Below are positions 1 to 11,853 of a stretch of 47,149 nucleotides of DNA, in pieces. Below the pieces are notes generated by a model. It was not told where the DNA came from. It saw only the letters and a list, made by a program, of their open reading frames with translations, and searched no databases. Location: NCBI GenBank assembly GCA_018702955.1, contig JABJEK010000058.1, positions 1 through 47,149 of the forward strand. Reading direction: 5' to 3'. A program made the translations under genes and the position numbers. This stretch comes from Rhodospirillaceae bacterium. Lineage in GTDB: Bacteria > Pseudomonadota > Alphaproteobacteria > UBA6615. Numbering within the stretch: position 1 is the stretch's first letter; every line of letters begins with the position of its first letter.

Positions 1-3429
<3,429 letters not shown>

Positions 3430-3457
3430 GCTTACATACTCCCTGCGACGGCCTCGA

Positions 3458-4351
3458 CTAAGCCGCGAGCGGTTTCAGGCCCATGATCTCGCGCGCCTCT
3501 TCCGGTGTCGCCGGCTCCATTCCCAACTCGCGGATGATGCGGACGATCCGCTCGACGAGCTGGACGTTGTTCGCCAGCACGCCGCGCTCATAATACAGAT
3601 TGTCCTCGAGGCCCACCCGCACATGGCCGCCGAGCAGAAGCGACAGCAGGGCTGCATTCAACTGCGACGGACCGATGGCGCTGACGTTGAAATTCGCACC
3701 TTCCGGGATCAAATCGACCATCGCCTGCAGGATCTTGGGTGAATAGGGCATGGCACCCTGGAAGCCACGGTCTGCGCCAAGCACGAAGTTGATGAAGTAA
3801 GGTTGTTCATCGAGTCCGTCCTTCAGGAGCGTCATGACATCCTGCAGCAGATGGGTCGGGCTGAAGACTTCCCATTCGGGCTTGATGCCCTTCGCCTGCA
3901 TCTTGGTGGCGAGCTCGCGGCAGCGTTCCGGCGAGGTATTCATAATGATCTCGCGGCCCTCGAAGTTCGCCACGATGGTCGTCGGATCGAGGGTGCACAT
4001 CTCGGCACCCGCTTCCATGCCCTTGAGCCGCTCTTCCCAGGACAGTTCGAGGAACCCGTCGGTGGAGTCCTTGATCATGTCGCCGTTGATGCCGCCGCCC
4101 GTGGAGTTATTTAGGATGATGTCGCACTTGTCGCGAATGCGTTCGTTGATGTCCCGATAGATCGCGGGATTGCAGGTCGCCTGGTCATCCGGACGGCGGG
4201 CATGCACCGCCACGACGGACGCGCCGGCCTCGTAACAACGATAGACGTCGTCCGCGATTTCCTGCGGCTGGGTCGGAATGTTGGGATTCTGTTCCTTGCT
4301 CGCCATCCCGCCCGTGGGCGCGATGGTTACGATCACTTTCCGTTCGGCCAT
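3458..4351 (-). CDS. DUF849 / beta-keto acid cleavage enzyme (BKACE) family protein
   Basis: Resembles 3-keto-5-aminohexanoate cleavage enzyme (Kce) along its length of 297 residues: [12 protein letters not shown], the STGGG loop near 83, [15 protein letters not shown] near 243-257, and a final [12 protein letters not shown]. Members condense a beta-keto acid with acetyl-CoA to give acetoacetate and a new CoA ester, using a TIM barrel with Zn2+ held by an HxH pair and a Glu. Here the HxH pair reads Ala48-Val49-His50, so the first zinc ligand is missing, while Arg245, Glu249 and Asp250 are kept. The start is well supported by GAGGGGG five bases upstream. First gene of a pair with the FAD monooxygenase. 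Substrate unknown. Confidence 0.85.
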   Translation of the reverse strand: MAERKVIVTIAPTGGMASKEQNPNIPTQPQEIADDVYRCYEAGASVVAVHARRPDDQATCNPAIYRDINERIRDKCDIILNNSTGGGINGDMIKDSTDGFLELSWEERLKGMEAGAEMCTLDPTTIVANFEGREIIMNTSPERCRELATKMQAKGIKPEWEVFSPTHLLQDVMTLLKDGLDEQPYFINFVLGADRGFQGAMPYSPKILQAMVDLIPEGANFNVSAIGPSQLNAALLSLLLGGHVRVGLEDNLYYERGVLANNVQLVERIVRIIRELGMEPATPEEAREIMGLKPLAA

Positions 4352-4431
4352 GATTTCCCCCTCAATGCTGTCGCTCTAGCGGCGAAATTCTCTCGAACCA
4401 CAGCTTAACGCGAATCCGAGCACCCTCAATT

Positions 4432-6222
4432 CTATTCTAGCGGCGCGGTAGCCTCCGTCAGCCAGTCCCGCGCCGGACCATCGAGCAACGGCCCGATCTC
4501 GGCCGCGACCCGCGCGTGGTAAGCGTCCATCCAGGCGCGTTCATCGGCGCTGAGCAGATTCGTGTCGATCAGGCTGCGATCTATCGGCGCCAGGGTCAGT
4601 GTCTCAAAGCCAAGCATCGGGCGTTCGCCGCCGGTTATCTCGCCCGGCGGGGTCACCGCCAGAAGATTCTCGATGCGAATGCCAAAGGCGCCCTCTTTGT
4701 AGTATCCGGGCTCGTTCGAAACGATCATCCCCGGCTGCAGGGGGACCGATGAACCGGTCTTCGCGATGCGCTGGGGACCCTCATGGACCCCCAGATAACT
4801 CCCGACCCCATGGCCGGTGCCATGATCGAAGTCGAGACCCACCTGCCACAGAGCGTTCCGGGCAAAACTGTCGAGCTGCGCACCGCTGGTCCCGGCCGGG
4901 AAACGCGCCGTGGCGATGGCGATATGCCCCTTGAGCACACGGGTAAACCGGTCTCGCATTTCATCCGACGGCGCACCGACGCCAACCGTCCGCGTCACGT
5001 CGGTTGTCCCGTCGAGATACTGGGCGCCGGAATCCACCAGATAGAGCTCTCCCGGCGCCAATGTCCGGTTGGTCTCCGGCGTGACGCGATAATGGACGAT
5101 TGCGCCATTGGGCCCAGCCCCGGAAATGGTGCCGAAGCTCAGATCGCGGAAATGTTCGCCGGATTTCCTGAATTCAGCCAGTTTCGACGCAGCCGACATC
5201 TCGTCGACGCTGCCGACGGGGGCTGCCTCGGACAACCAGTGCAGAAATCGCGACAGCGCCGCCCCGTCGCGCAAATGCGCCGCACGCGTTCCGGCGAGTT
5301 CCGTCTCGTTCTTGATCGCCTTGGACAGGGTCACCGGATCGCTGCCACGCAGGACCACCGCACCGGCCTGCTCCAGCCTGTCGAATATCCACGCCGCCGC
5401 GCTGTCAGGGGCCGCCAACACGCGCCGGCCGTCCAAATCATCCAGTGCCCCGGCAAACGCCTCGGGATCACGCATTTCGACCCCGCCGCCCAGATGTGCC
5501 GCCAGCGCGTCGGATCGCTTGCCGGGGGACACAAACCAGTCGACCGTCCCGTCAGCATCCAGAATCGCGAAGCTCAAAACCAGTGGCGTGTGGTCCACAT
5601 CGCCGCCACGTACATTGAGCAGCCAGGCAATCGAGTCCGGCTGGGTCAGCACCGCGGCGTCCAGCCCTTCGCGCGCCAGCGCTTCGCCCAGCGACGCGCG
5701 TTTGTTCGCGCTACTACGGCCAGCGAAACCATCATCGTGAGGCACAGCCGGTGCCAAGGGCGGCGGCGGCTGGTCGTCCCACACACTATCCACCGGGTTT
5801 ACCTCGACGAACACGAGCTCGGCGCCGACCGCATCCAGGGACCTGCGCAATCGTTGCACACCGGCCTGGGTGTGCAGCCATGGGTCGATTCCCAGTCGTT
5901 TACCGTCCGAAAGCGTATCGGTCAGCCAATCTGTGACCGGCGCCTCGACCAGATGATGGAACTCATACAAATCCCCGTCGACCTGATCGCGCACCTGGAG
6001 CGTATAGCGCCCGTCGACGAACATGGCCGCCCGATCAGCCATCACCACCGCCGTTCCGGCCGAACCCGTGAAGCCGGTCAGCCATGCCAGTCGCTCGGCA
6101 TCAGGCGGCAGGAATTCGTTCTGGTGGGCATCCGAATGGGGCACGACGAATCCATCGAGACCGAGCTCCGATATTTTCTCGCGCAGAGCCGACAGTCGCT
6201 GGGTGGGAGACGATTTGTTCAT
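4432..6222 (-). CDS. pepP: Xaa-Pro aminopeptidase (aminopeptidase P, M24B)
   Basis: Removes N-terminal residues that precede proline. At 596 residues it is the long cytosolic type with two creatinase-like N-terminal domains and a C-terminal pita-bread catalytic domain. Dinuclear metal ligands are visible: the two Asp in YLVDSGAQYLDGTTDVTRT, the His in GTGHGVGSYLGVHEGP, and the Glu in SNEPGYY and RIENLLAV. I chose ATG at 6222 (MNKSSPTQRLSALREKI) because homologues begin close to SALREKI and ELGLDGFVVP; an upstream in-frame TTG at 6258 would add 12 residues. It lies 80 bp upstream of the BKACE gene on the same strand and diverges from the cupin gene. Confidence 0.93.
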   Translation of the reverse strand: MNKSSPTQRLSALREKISELGLDGFVVPHSDAHQNEFLPPDAERLAWLTGFTGSAGTAVVMADRAAMFVDGRYTLQVRDQVDGDLYEFHHLVEAPVTDWLTDTLSDGKRLGIDPWLHTQAGVQRLRRSLDAVGAELVFVEVNPVDSVWDDQPPPPLAPAVPHDDGFAGRSSANKRASLGEALAREGLDAAVLTQPDSIAWLLNVRGGDVDHTPLVLSFAILDADGTVDWFVSPGKRSDALAAHLGGGVEMRDPEAFAGALDDLDGRRVLAAPDSAAAWIFDRLEQAGAVVLRGSDPVTLSKAIKNETELAGTRAAHLRDGAALSRFLHWLSEAAPVGSVDEMSAASKLAEFRKSGEHFRDLSFGTISGAGPNGAIVHYRVTPETNRTLAPGELYLVDSGAQYLDGTTDVTRTVGVGAPSDEMRDRFTRVLKGHIAIATARFPAGTSGAQLDSFARNALWQVGLDFDHGTGHGVGSYLGVHEGPQRIAKTGSSVPLQPGMIVSNEPGYYKEGAFGIRIENLLAVTPPGEITGGERPMLGFETLTLAPIDRSLIDTNLLSADERAWMDAYHARVAAEIGPLLDGPARDWLTEATAPLE

Positions 6223-6326
6223 GCTCGCGAAGCTACGCGAGGCCCATTCGGAAGACAATTCCGTGCCGTCGCGTTATCCTGTCGTTAAAGAAACGAAGAT
6301 CAAACCCGCAAACAGGAAAAGACATC

Positions 6327-6881
6327 ATGACACGCCAAGACCCGCCGCCAGGCCCGAGCATCAGCATCGCCGACATGGAAGTGAATGTCGCACGATTCAA
6401 CGATCTTAAAGGCAGCGATCTGTGCTTCATGGACCAGCGGATTCCCGGCCATGAACGCGAGATGATCAACCTGCATGGCCTCGGCGTGACCGAGAACGAG
6501 GATGATCCCGATCTGGCGCCGAAACTCGGGCACGCCCACGGCTTTGCGCATGGTTTCGCCAAGTGCGACCCCGGCTGTGGCGCAGCACTCCACTGGCACG
6601 AGACCGAAGAGGTGTTCATGCCTCTCGACGGCAAATGGTCAATTTACTGGCGCGACGGCGAGGCGGAGCACGAGGTGTTCCTCGAAGCTGGCGACACGGT
6701 GTCGGTGCCGATCGGAATCTACCGTGGCTTCAAAAACGTCTCTGACAAACCGGCGACACTCCACTTCATCGTCGGCGGCCCCGACACGGGCAAGGTCCAT
6801 TGGCACCCGTCGGTGATCGACGCCGCCCGCGAGACCGGTGTCGCGGTCGACGATAACGGCCTGCTCGTCGAACTCAACTAG
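6327..6881 (+). CDS. Cupin domain protein
   Basis: A 184-residue single-cupin protein. Cupin motif 1 is seen in CGAALHWHETEEVFMPLDGKW (HxH and Glu metal ligands, about residues 88-105). Motif 2 follows in GDTVSVPIGIYRGFKNVSD, where the usual His is not obvious. The substrate is unknown; such proteins can be dioxygenases, isomerases or binding proteins. ATG at 6327 has AGGAAAA about eight bases upstream; the frame stays open further 5', overlapping the start of the divergent pepP gene, but that part has no recognisable protein character. The gene is 13 bp from the GMC oxidoreductase, so the two are probably one operon acting on the same compound. Confidence 0.78.
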   Translation: MTRQDPPPGPSISIADMEVNVARFNDLKGSDLCFMDQRIPGHEREMINLHGLGVTENEDDPDLAPKLGHAHGFAHGFAKCDPGCGAALHWHETEEVFMPLDGKWSIYWRDGEAEHEVFLEAGDTVSVPIGIYRGFKNVSDKPATLHFIVGGPDTGKVHWHPSVIDAARETGVAVDDNGLLVELN

Positions 6882-6894
6882 CCCGGATAGTCCC

Positions 6895-8532
6895 ATGCAA
6901 GACCTCGGTTCCTTCGACTATGTGATTGTCGGCGCCGGTTCGGCCGGTTGCGTCCTGGCCAACCGTCTGTCCGCCGACCCGGATGTTTCGGTCCTGCTGC
7001 TCGAGGCCGGCGGCAAGGACAATTACTTCTGGATTCACATCCCCGTCGGCTACCTGTACTGCATGAACAACCCGCGCACGGACTGGATGTTCAGCACCGA
7101 GGCCGAGGAAGGGCTCAACGGGCGCGCGCTGGCCTATCCGCGCGGGCGCGTGCTGGGCGGTTGTTCCTCGATCAACGGCATGATCTACATGCGCGGCCAG
7201 TCGCGCGACTATGACCAGTGGCGCCAGCTCGGCAACACCGGCTGGGGCTGGGACGATGTCCTTCCCTATTTCATGAAGTCGGAAGACCAGGCGGCGGTGC
7301 CTCCCGACGAGCTGCATGAAAGCGGTGGTGAGTGGCGCGTCGAGAACCAGCGCCTGTCCTGGGAGGTGCTTGATGCCTTCCAAGAAGCCGCACAGCAGGC
7401 CGGGATCCCCAAAACCAACGATTTCAACCGCGGCGACAATTACGGTTGCGGCTACTTCCACGTCAACCAGCGCACCGGCAGGCGCTGGAGCACGTCACGC
7501 GGATTCCTGAAACCGGCCCTCAACCGCAGCAACCTGACCGTTCTGACCCATGCGGAGGTGGACAAAATTCAGCTCGACGGGCGCCGGGTTACGGGCCTGG
7601 CGTTGCGCCGCAAGGGCGCGCCCGCATCGGTTCGCGTCGAAGGTGAATTAATCCTGTCGGCGGGCTCTATCGGCAGCCCGCAAATCCTGGAACTCTCCGG
7701 GATCGGCAATCCTGAAGTGCTGGGCGCTCACGGGATCGAGACGGTGCACGCGCTACCCGGGGTCGGTGAAAACCTCCAGGACCATTTACAAGTCCGCTGT
7801 GCCTACAAAGTCACCGGGGTCGAGACCCTGAACGAACGGGCCAACAAGCTCCTCGGCAAGATGGGGATCGCGCTCGAGTATCTGTTCAAGCGCTCGGGAC
7901 CCATGTCGATGGCGCCGTCCCAGCTTGGTGCGTTCGCCAAGTCGGATCCGTCGCTCGAATTCCCGAATCTGCAGTTTCACGTGCAGCCCCTGACGCTGGA
8001 AAAATTCGGCGAGCCGCTGCACCCCTTCCCCGCCTTCACGGCGAGTGTGTGCAACCTGCGTCCCGAGAGCCGGGGCTCGGTCCATATCAAAAGCGGCAAG
8101 GCCGGCGACAAACCGTCGATCCGGCCCAACTACCTCTCGACCGAAGCCGACCGGCGGGTCGCTGTCGATGCGATCCGGCTTACCCGCGACATCGTGGCCC
8201 AGCCGGCCATGGCGCAATACGCGCCCGAGGAATTCAAACCCGGCCCCGAAATCCAGAGCGATGCCGATCTCGCGCGAGCCGCTGGCGACATTGCCACGAC
8301 GATCTTCCATCCGGTCGGCACCGCCAAGATGGGCGATGACCCGGGCGCTGTCGTCGATGACCGACTGCGTGTCCACGGCATTGAGGGCCTCCGGGTCGTT
8401 GATGCCTCGGTGATGCCGACCATCACCAGCGGCAACACGAACTCGCCCGTGATCATGATCGCGGAAAAGGCGGCGGACATGATCCGCGAGGACCGGCGCA
8501 GTGGCCGGAAAGCCACAGAACAAGCAGCTTAG
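6895..8532 (+). CDS. GMC-family FAD oxidoreductase (choline dehydrogenase-like)
   Basis: A 545-residue flavoenzyme that oxidises an alcohol to an aldehyde or ketone. It has the FAD dinucleotide fold at the N terminus (YVIVGAGSAGCVLANRL), GMC signature 1 (RGRVLGGCSSINGMIYMRG), signature 2 (GSIGSPQILELSGIG), and the C-terminal block with HPVGTAKMG and NTNSPVIMIAEKAADMI, which supplies the catalytic His-Asn/His pair. Similarity to choline and other alcohol dehydrogenases is clear, but the substrate is not. ATG at 6895 was chosen because the FAD fold begins 12 residues later and GGAT lies seven bases upstream. It follows the cupin gene by 13 bp and converges on prmA with 8 bp between stops. Confidence 0.9.
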   Translation: MQDLGSFDYVIVGAGSAGCVLANRLSADPDVSVLLLEAGGKDNYFWIHIPVGYLYCMNNPRTDWMFSTEAEEGLNGRALAYPRGRVLGGCSSINGMIYMRGQSRDYDQWRQLGNTGWGWDDVLPYFMKSEDQAAVPPDELHESGGEWRVENQRLSWEVLDAFQEAAQQAGIPKTNDFNRGDNYGCGYFHVNQRTGRRWSTSRGFLKPALNRSNLTVLTHAEVDKIQLDGRRVTGLALRRKGAPASVRVEGELILSAGSIGSPQILELSGIGNPEVLGAHGIETVHALPGVGENLQDHLQVRCAYKVTGVETLNERANKLLGKMGIALEYLFKRSGPMSMAPSQLGAFAKSDPSLEFPNLQFHVQPLTLEKFGEPLHPFPAFTASVCNLRPESRGSVHIKSGKAGDKPSIRPNYLSTEADRRVAVDAIRLTRDIVAQPAMAQYAPEEFKPGPEIQSDADLARAAGDIATTIFHPVGTAKMGDDPGAVVDDRLRVHGIEGLRVVDASVMPTITSGNTNSPVIMIAEKAADMIREDRRSGRKATEQAA

Positions 8533-8540
8533 AAAGCCGC

Positions 8541-9416
8541 CTAGCGACAGATCAGCGTCGACCACTCGTCGTGGTGAATACGCGCGCGCAGAAAGAGCCC
8601 TGTGCGCCGATAGGCAGCGATAACCTGTGGCTCCTGTTCACGAAGCAGGCCGGAGAGGATTACCGGCGCACCCGGTGAGCGGTGGGCCGCGATCAACGGC
8701 GCGAGCCGTTCCAGGGGACGGGCGAGGATATTGGCCAGGACCAGGCCGAACGGCCCGTGCCGGCGTACCGCCACCGCATCGAGGCCCTTGCTTTCATAGG
8801 TCCGCATATGGGCCGCGACACCGTTTACCCGGACATTCTCACGCGCCTTGGCGACGGCGATCGGATCGATATCCGATCCGACAACGCGAACCCGCATGGC
8901 CTTGGCCGCAGCAATACCAAGAATTCCCGTCCCACAACCCAAATCAAGAACAGGCGCGGATGCGAGCCCGGCGTTGATCACCCTGTCGAGCGCTTCCAGG
9001 CAGCCGCGCGTGGTGCCGTGGTGCCCGGTACCGAAGGCGGTCGCCGCATCCACACGGATCGGCACGGCACCCGCAGGCGGCGGGTCCATATGGTCGGAAT
9101 CGTGAATATAGAAACGCCCGGCCCGGATTGGCGCGAAACTCGCCTGGTTCTCGGCCACCCAATCCACATCAGGTAGCCAGATAACATGCGCCGGGGGGGC
9201 CGTCGTTCCCGCATGCTTGGCCGTATCGTTGAGTGCCGCTTCGAGCGCGGCCTCATCGGGCGCGTCGGCGCCATAACCCGTGATCCGGGTTTCTCCCGTA
9301 CCCTCGATCGGGAACAGGCTGATCACGTCTGCGAACAGGTCCAACGTCTCGGAAAATGCGTCATGCGCCGCGGAGGGAACGAAGAGTTCAATCTTCCAGG
9401 CGTCGTTACCTGCCAC
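8541..9416 (-). CDS. prmA: Ribosomal protein L11 methyltransferase PrmA
   Basis: Transfers methyl groups from S-adenosylmethionine to amino groups of ribosomal protein L11. The N-terminal substrate-recognition domain is followed by the AFGTGHHGTT motif, the SAM-binding motif I VLDLGCGTGILGIAA (about residues 155-169), and LANILARPL, the PrmA form of motif IV. Length of 291 residues is usual. The start is GTG and overlaps the TAG stop of uvrD by one base (TAGTG), with no clear ribosome binding site, so translation is probably coupled to uvrD. It is the second gene of a uvrD-prmA operon. Confidence 0.95.
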   Translation of the reverse strand: MAGNDAWKIELFVPSAAHDAFSETLDLFADVISLFPIEGTGETRITGYGADAPDEAALEAALNDTAKHAGTTAPPAHVIWLPDVDWVAENQASFAPIRAGRFYIHDSDHMDPPPAGAVPIRVDAATAFGTGHHGTTRGCLEALDRVINAGLASAPVLDLGCGTGILGIAAAKAMRVRVVGSDIDPIAVAKARENVRVNGVAAHMRTYESKGLDAVAVRRHGPFGLVLANILARPLERLAPLIAAHRSPGAPVILSGLLREQEPQVIAAYRRTGLFLRARIHHDEWSTLICR

Positions 9417-11710
9417 TAGACCGCGTCGGCGGGCACAACGAAGCTGTCGAGCACCTTCTTGTCCCCCGCCTTCTCAAAGGCAATGGTGAGCTTGTTGGCG
9501 TCGATCGCCGTGATCCGCCCATAGCCAAATTTCTGATGAAACACCCGTTCGCCGATGTCGAACCCCTGCGGGTCGGCATGAATCAAACTGGCTTCCATGT
9601 CGCGCTTCGGCGCGCGGGATAGCCCGCTGCCATAGCCGAGCGCACGGCCATGGCCGAACCCGCCCGTATCCCGATTGCCGGCATAGACCCCGGGCTCGCT
9701 GTCGACATCGACAAACTCCGGCGGCAACTCATCGACGAACCGTGACGGGATCGCCGACTGCCACTGGCCATGCACGCGCCGGTTCGCGGCAAACAGGATC
9801 GTCGCATCGCGTTTGGCGCGGGTCAGGCCCACATAGGCGAGCCGGCGCTCCTCTTCCAAACCGGCGAGGCCGTTCTCGTCCATGTTGCGCTGATGGGGGA
9901 ACAACCCCTCTTCCCAACCCGGCAGAAACACTGTGTCGAACTCCAGCCCCTTGGCCGAATGCAAGGTCATGATGTTGACCAGATCGCTGCCGGCCGCCTC
10001 GGTGTTCTCCATCACGAGAGAGACATGCTCGAGGAACCCGGTGAGGTTTTCGAACTCCTCCATCGCGACGACGAGTTCCTTGAGGTTCTCGAGCCGACCG
10101 GGGGCTTCGGGTGCCTTGTCGTTCATCAGCATTTCGGTATAGCCGCTCTCGTCGAGCACCATCTCGGCCAGCTCCGAATGCGGCAGCCCTTCACGGCCGT
10201 CGCCCGACAGGGCGCGCCAACGCTCGATGTCCGCAATCAGGTTTCCCAGCGCGCTGCGAATATTTGGGCGCAGCTCGTCGGTGGTCACCAGCTCGCTCGC
10301 CGCGCGATAGAGGCTCTTGCCCGTCGCCCGGGCGGCCACATGCAGCACCTGCACCGTTGTGTTCCCAATGCCGCGTTTCGGTCGGTTGACGATGCGCTCG
10401 AACGCCAGATCATCTTCGGGCTGATGGATCACGCGCAAATAGGCCAGCGCATCACGCAGTTCCTGGCGCTCATAGAAGCGCGGCCCGCCGACCACCCGGT
10501 AGGGCAAGCCAAGCGTCAGGAACCGTTCCTCGAACTCGCGGGTCTGGAAACCCGCCCGCACGAGGATCGCGATCTCGTTAAGAGCCACCGGTTGCCCGTC
10601 CCGGCCGTTGCGCTGAATGCTCTCGATCCTATCCGAGACCGTCCGCGCCTCTTCTTCACCGTCCCACACACCGCGAATGCGGACTTTGTCGCCGCCATCG
10701 GCCTCGGTCCACAGGGTCTTTCCGAGCCGGCCCTCGTTGCGAGAAATAAGCCCCGACGCCGCACCAAGAATGGGCCCGGTCGAGCGGTAATTCTGCTCCA
10801 GCCGGACGATCTTCGCGCCGGGGAAATCCTCCTCGAAACGCAGGATGTTTCCGACCTCGGCGCCGCGCCAGGCATAGATCGACTGGTCGTCATCGCCGAC
10901 GCAGGCGATGTTCTGATGCTTCTGCGCCAGCAACCGAAGCCACAGATACTGGGCCACATTTGTGTCCTGATACTCGTCCACCAGGATGTACTGGAACCGG
11001 TCCTGATACTCGGCGAGCACTTCGGGATGCTCGGCGAAGATCGTCAGGTTGTGCAGCAGAAGATCACCGAAATCGGCTGCATTGAGGGTCTTCAGGCGGT
11101 CCTGATAGTCACGGTAGAGATCGACCAGACGCCCGCCCGCAAGATCGCCGGCATCGGCGGCCGAGACCTTGTCCGGTGTCAGCGCCCGGTCCTTCCAGCG
11201 CTGGATGACCCCCATCAGAACCCGGGCCGGCCAGCGCTTGTCGTCTATATTCTCGGCCGCCAGGAGCTGCTTGAGCAGACGCACCTGGTCATCGGCATCG
11301 AGGATCGTGAAATTACTCTGCAGCCCGACGAGTTCGGCATGACGGCGGACAATCCGGGCCCCGAGCGCATGGAACGTCCCGAGCCAGATGGCCTCCGCCG
11401 GCCCGCCAACCAGGCCAGCGACCCGCTCGCGCATTTCGCGGGCGGCCCTGTTGGTGAAGGTGACGGAAAGCACCTGATGAGGCCGGGCATGGCCACGGCG
11501 CAGCAAATGGGCCAGACGGGTCGTCAAAACCCGCGTTTTTCCGGTCCCCGCACCCGCGAGGACCAACACCGGCCCGTCGAGCGCCTCGACGGCCTCGCGT
11601 TGCGGGCTGTTCAGCTGCGTCAGATAGGGCGCAGGTGCTGCTTCCGCGACAGCAGAAGCGACAGAAACACCGGAATTCTGCGGCTCTTCGATGTGGAATG
11701 GATCAGACAT
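9416..11710 (-). CDS. uvrD: ATP-dependent DNA helicase UvrD/PcrA
   Basis: Superfamily 1A 3'-5' helicase of nucleotide excision and mismatch repair. All main motifs are visible: LNSPQREAV, Walker A AGAGTGKT, ILVDEYQDTN (motif II), GDDDQSIYAWRGA (III), QNYRST (IV), MTLHSAKGLEFDTVFLPG (V) and RRLAYVGLTRAK (VI). The last 60 residues, beginning FDIGERVFHQKFGYGRI, form the Tudor-like tail found in PcrA/UvrD, which contacts RNA polymerase. It has 764 residues. There is no Shine-Dalgarno sequence before ATG; an extended -10 promoter lies only 12 bases upstream, so the message may be nearly leaderless. prmA follows with overlapping stop and start. Confidence 0.96.
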   Translation of the reverse strand: MSDPFHIEEPQNSGVSVASAVAEAAPAPYLTQLNSPQREAVEALDGPVLVLAGAGTGKTRVLTTRLAHLLRRGHARPHQVLSVTFTNRAAREMRERVAGLVGGPAEAIWLGTFHALGARIVRRHAELVGLQSNFTILDADDQVRLLKQLLAAENIDDKRWPARVLMGVIQRWKDRALTPDKVSAADAGDLAGGRLVDLYRDYQDRLKTLNAADFGDLLLHNLTIFAEHPEVLAEYQDRFQYILVDEYQDTNVAQYLWLRLLAQKHQNIACVGDDDQSIYAWRGAEVGNILRFEEDFPGAKIVRLEQNYRSTGPILGAASGLISRNEGRLGKTLWTEADGGDKVRIRGVWDGEEEARTVSDRIESIQRNGRDGQPVALNEIAILVRAGFQTREFEERFLTLGLPYRVVGGPRFYERQELRDALAYLRVIHQPEDDLAFERIVNRPKRGIGNTTVQVLHVAARATGKSLYRAASELVTTDELRPNIRSALGNLIADIERWRALSGDGREGLPHSELAEMVLDESGYTEMLMNDKAPEAPGRLENLKELVVAMEEFENLTGFLEHVSLVMENTEAAGSDLVNIMTLHSAKGLEFDTVFLPGWEEGLFPHQRNMDENGLAGLEEERRLAYVGLTRAKRDATILFAANRRVHGQWQSAIPSRFVDELPPEFVDVDSEPGVYAGNRDTGGFGHGRALGYGSGLSRAPKRDMEASLIHADPQGFDIGERVFHQKFGYGRITAIDANKLTIAFEKAGDKKVLDSFVVPADAV

Positions 11711-11721
11711 TGGAGCCGATG

Positions 11722-11730
11722 ATTATATCA
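11722..11730 (-). promoter_or_regulatory. Extended -10 promoter of uvrD-prmA
   Basis: Read on the minus strand this is TGATATAAT: a perfect TATAAT preceded by the TGN of an extended -10 element. No convincing -35 box lies 16-18 bases upstream, which extended -10 promoters can do without. Transcription would start around 11715, about five bases before the uvrD ATG at 11710. Confidence 0.55.
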
Positions 11731-11853
11731 CGGCAAAGCGATGAGTCGTGCTTGGCGCCCGCCGGTTGAATTTCGCGTGATCCAACACGCATCGAGTCCC
11801 TCCGGTGATAACATTCCCACCCGGACAAGCATCTGGCTCGATTGGAACGCAAC

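Noticed and set aside
4783..6288. Long open frame (about 500 codons) on the plus strand opposite the Xaa-Pro aminopeptidase
   Set aside because: It mirrors the codon pattern of a well-supported gene in GC-rich DNA and has no recognisable domains.
9770..11722. Open frame of about 650 codons on the plus strand opposite uvrD
   Set aside because: The helicase motifs on the minus strand are complete; the opposite frame is rich in Arg, Pro and Gln with no family resemblance.
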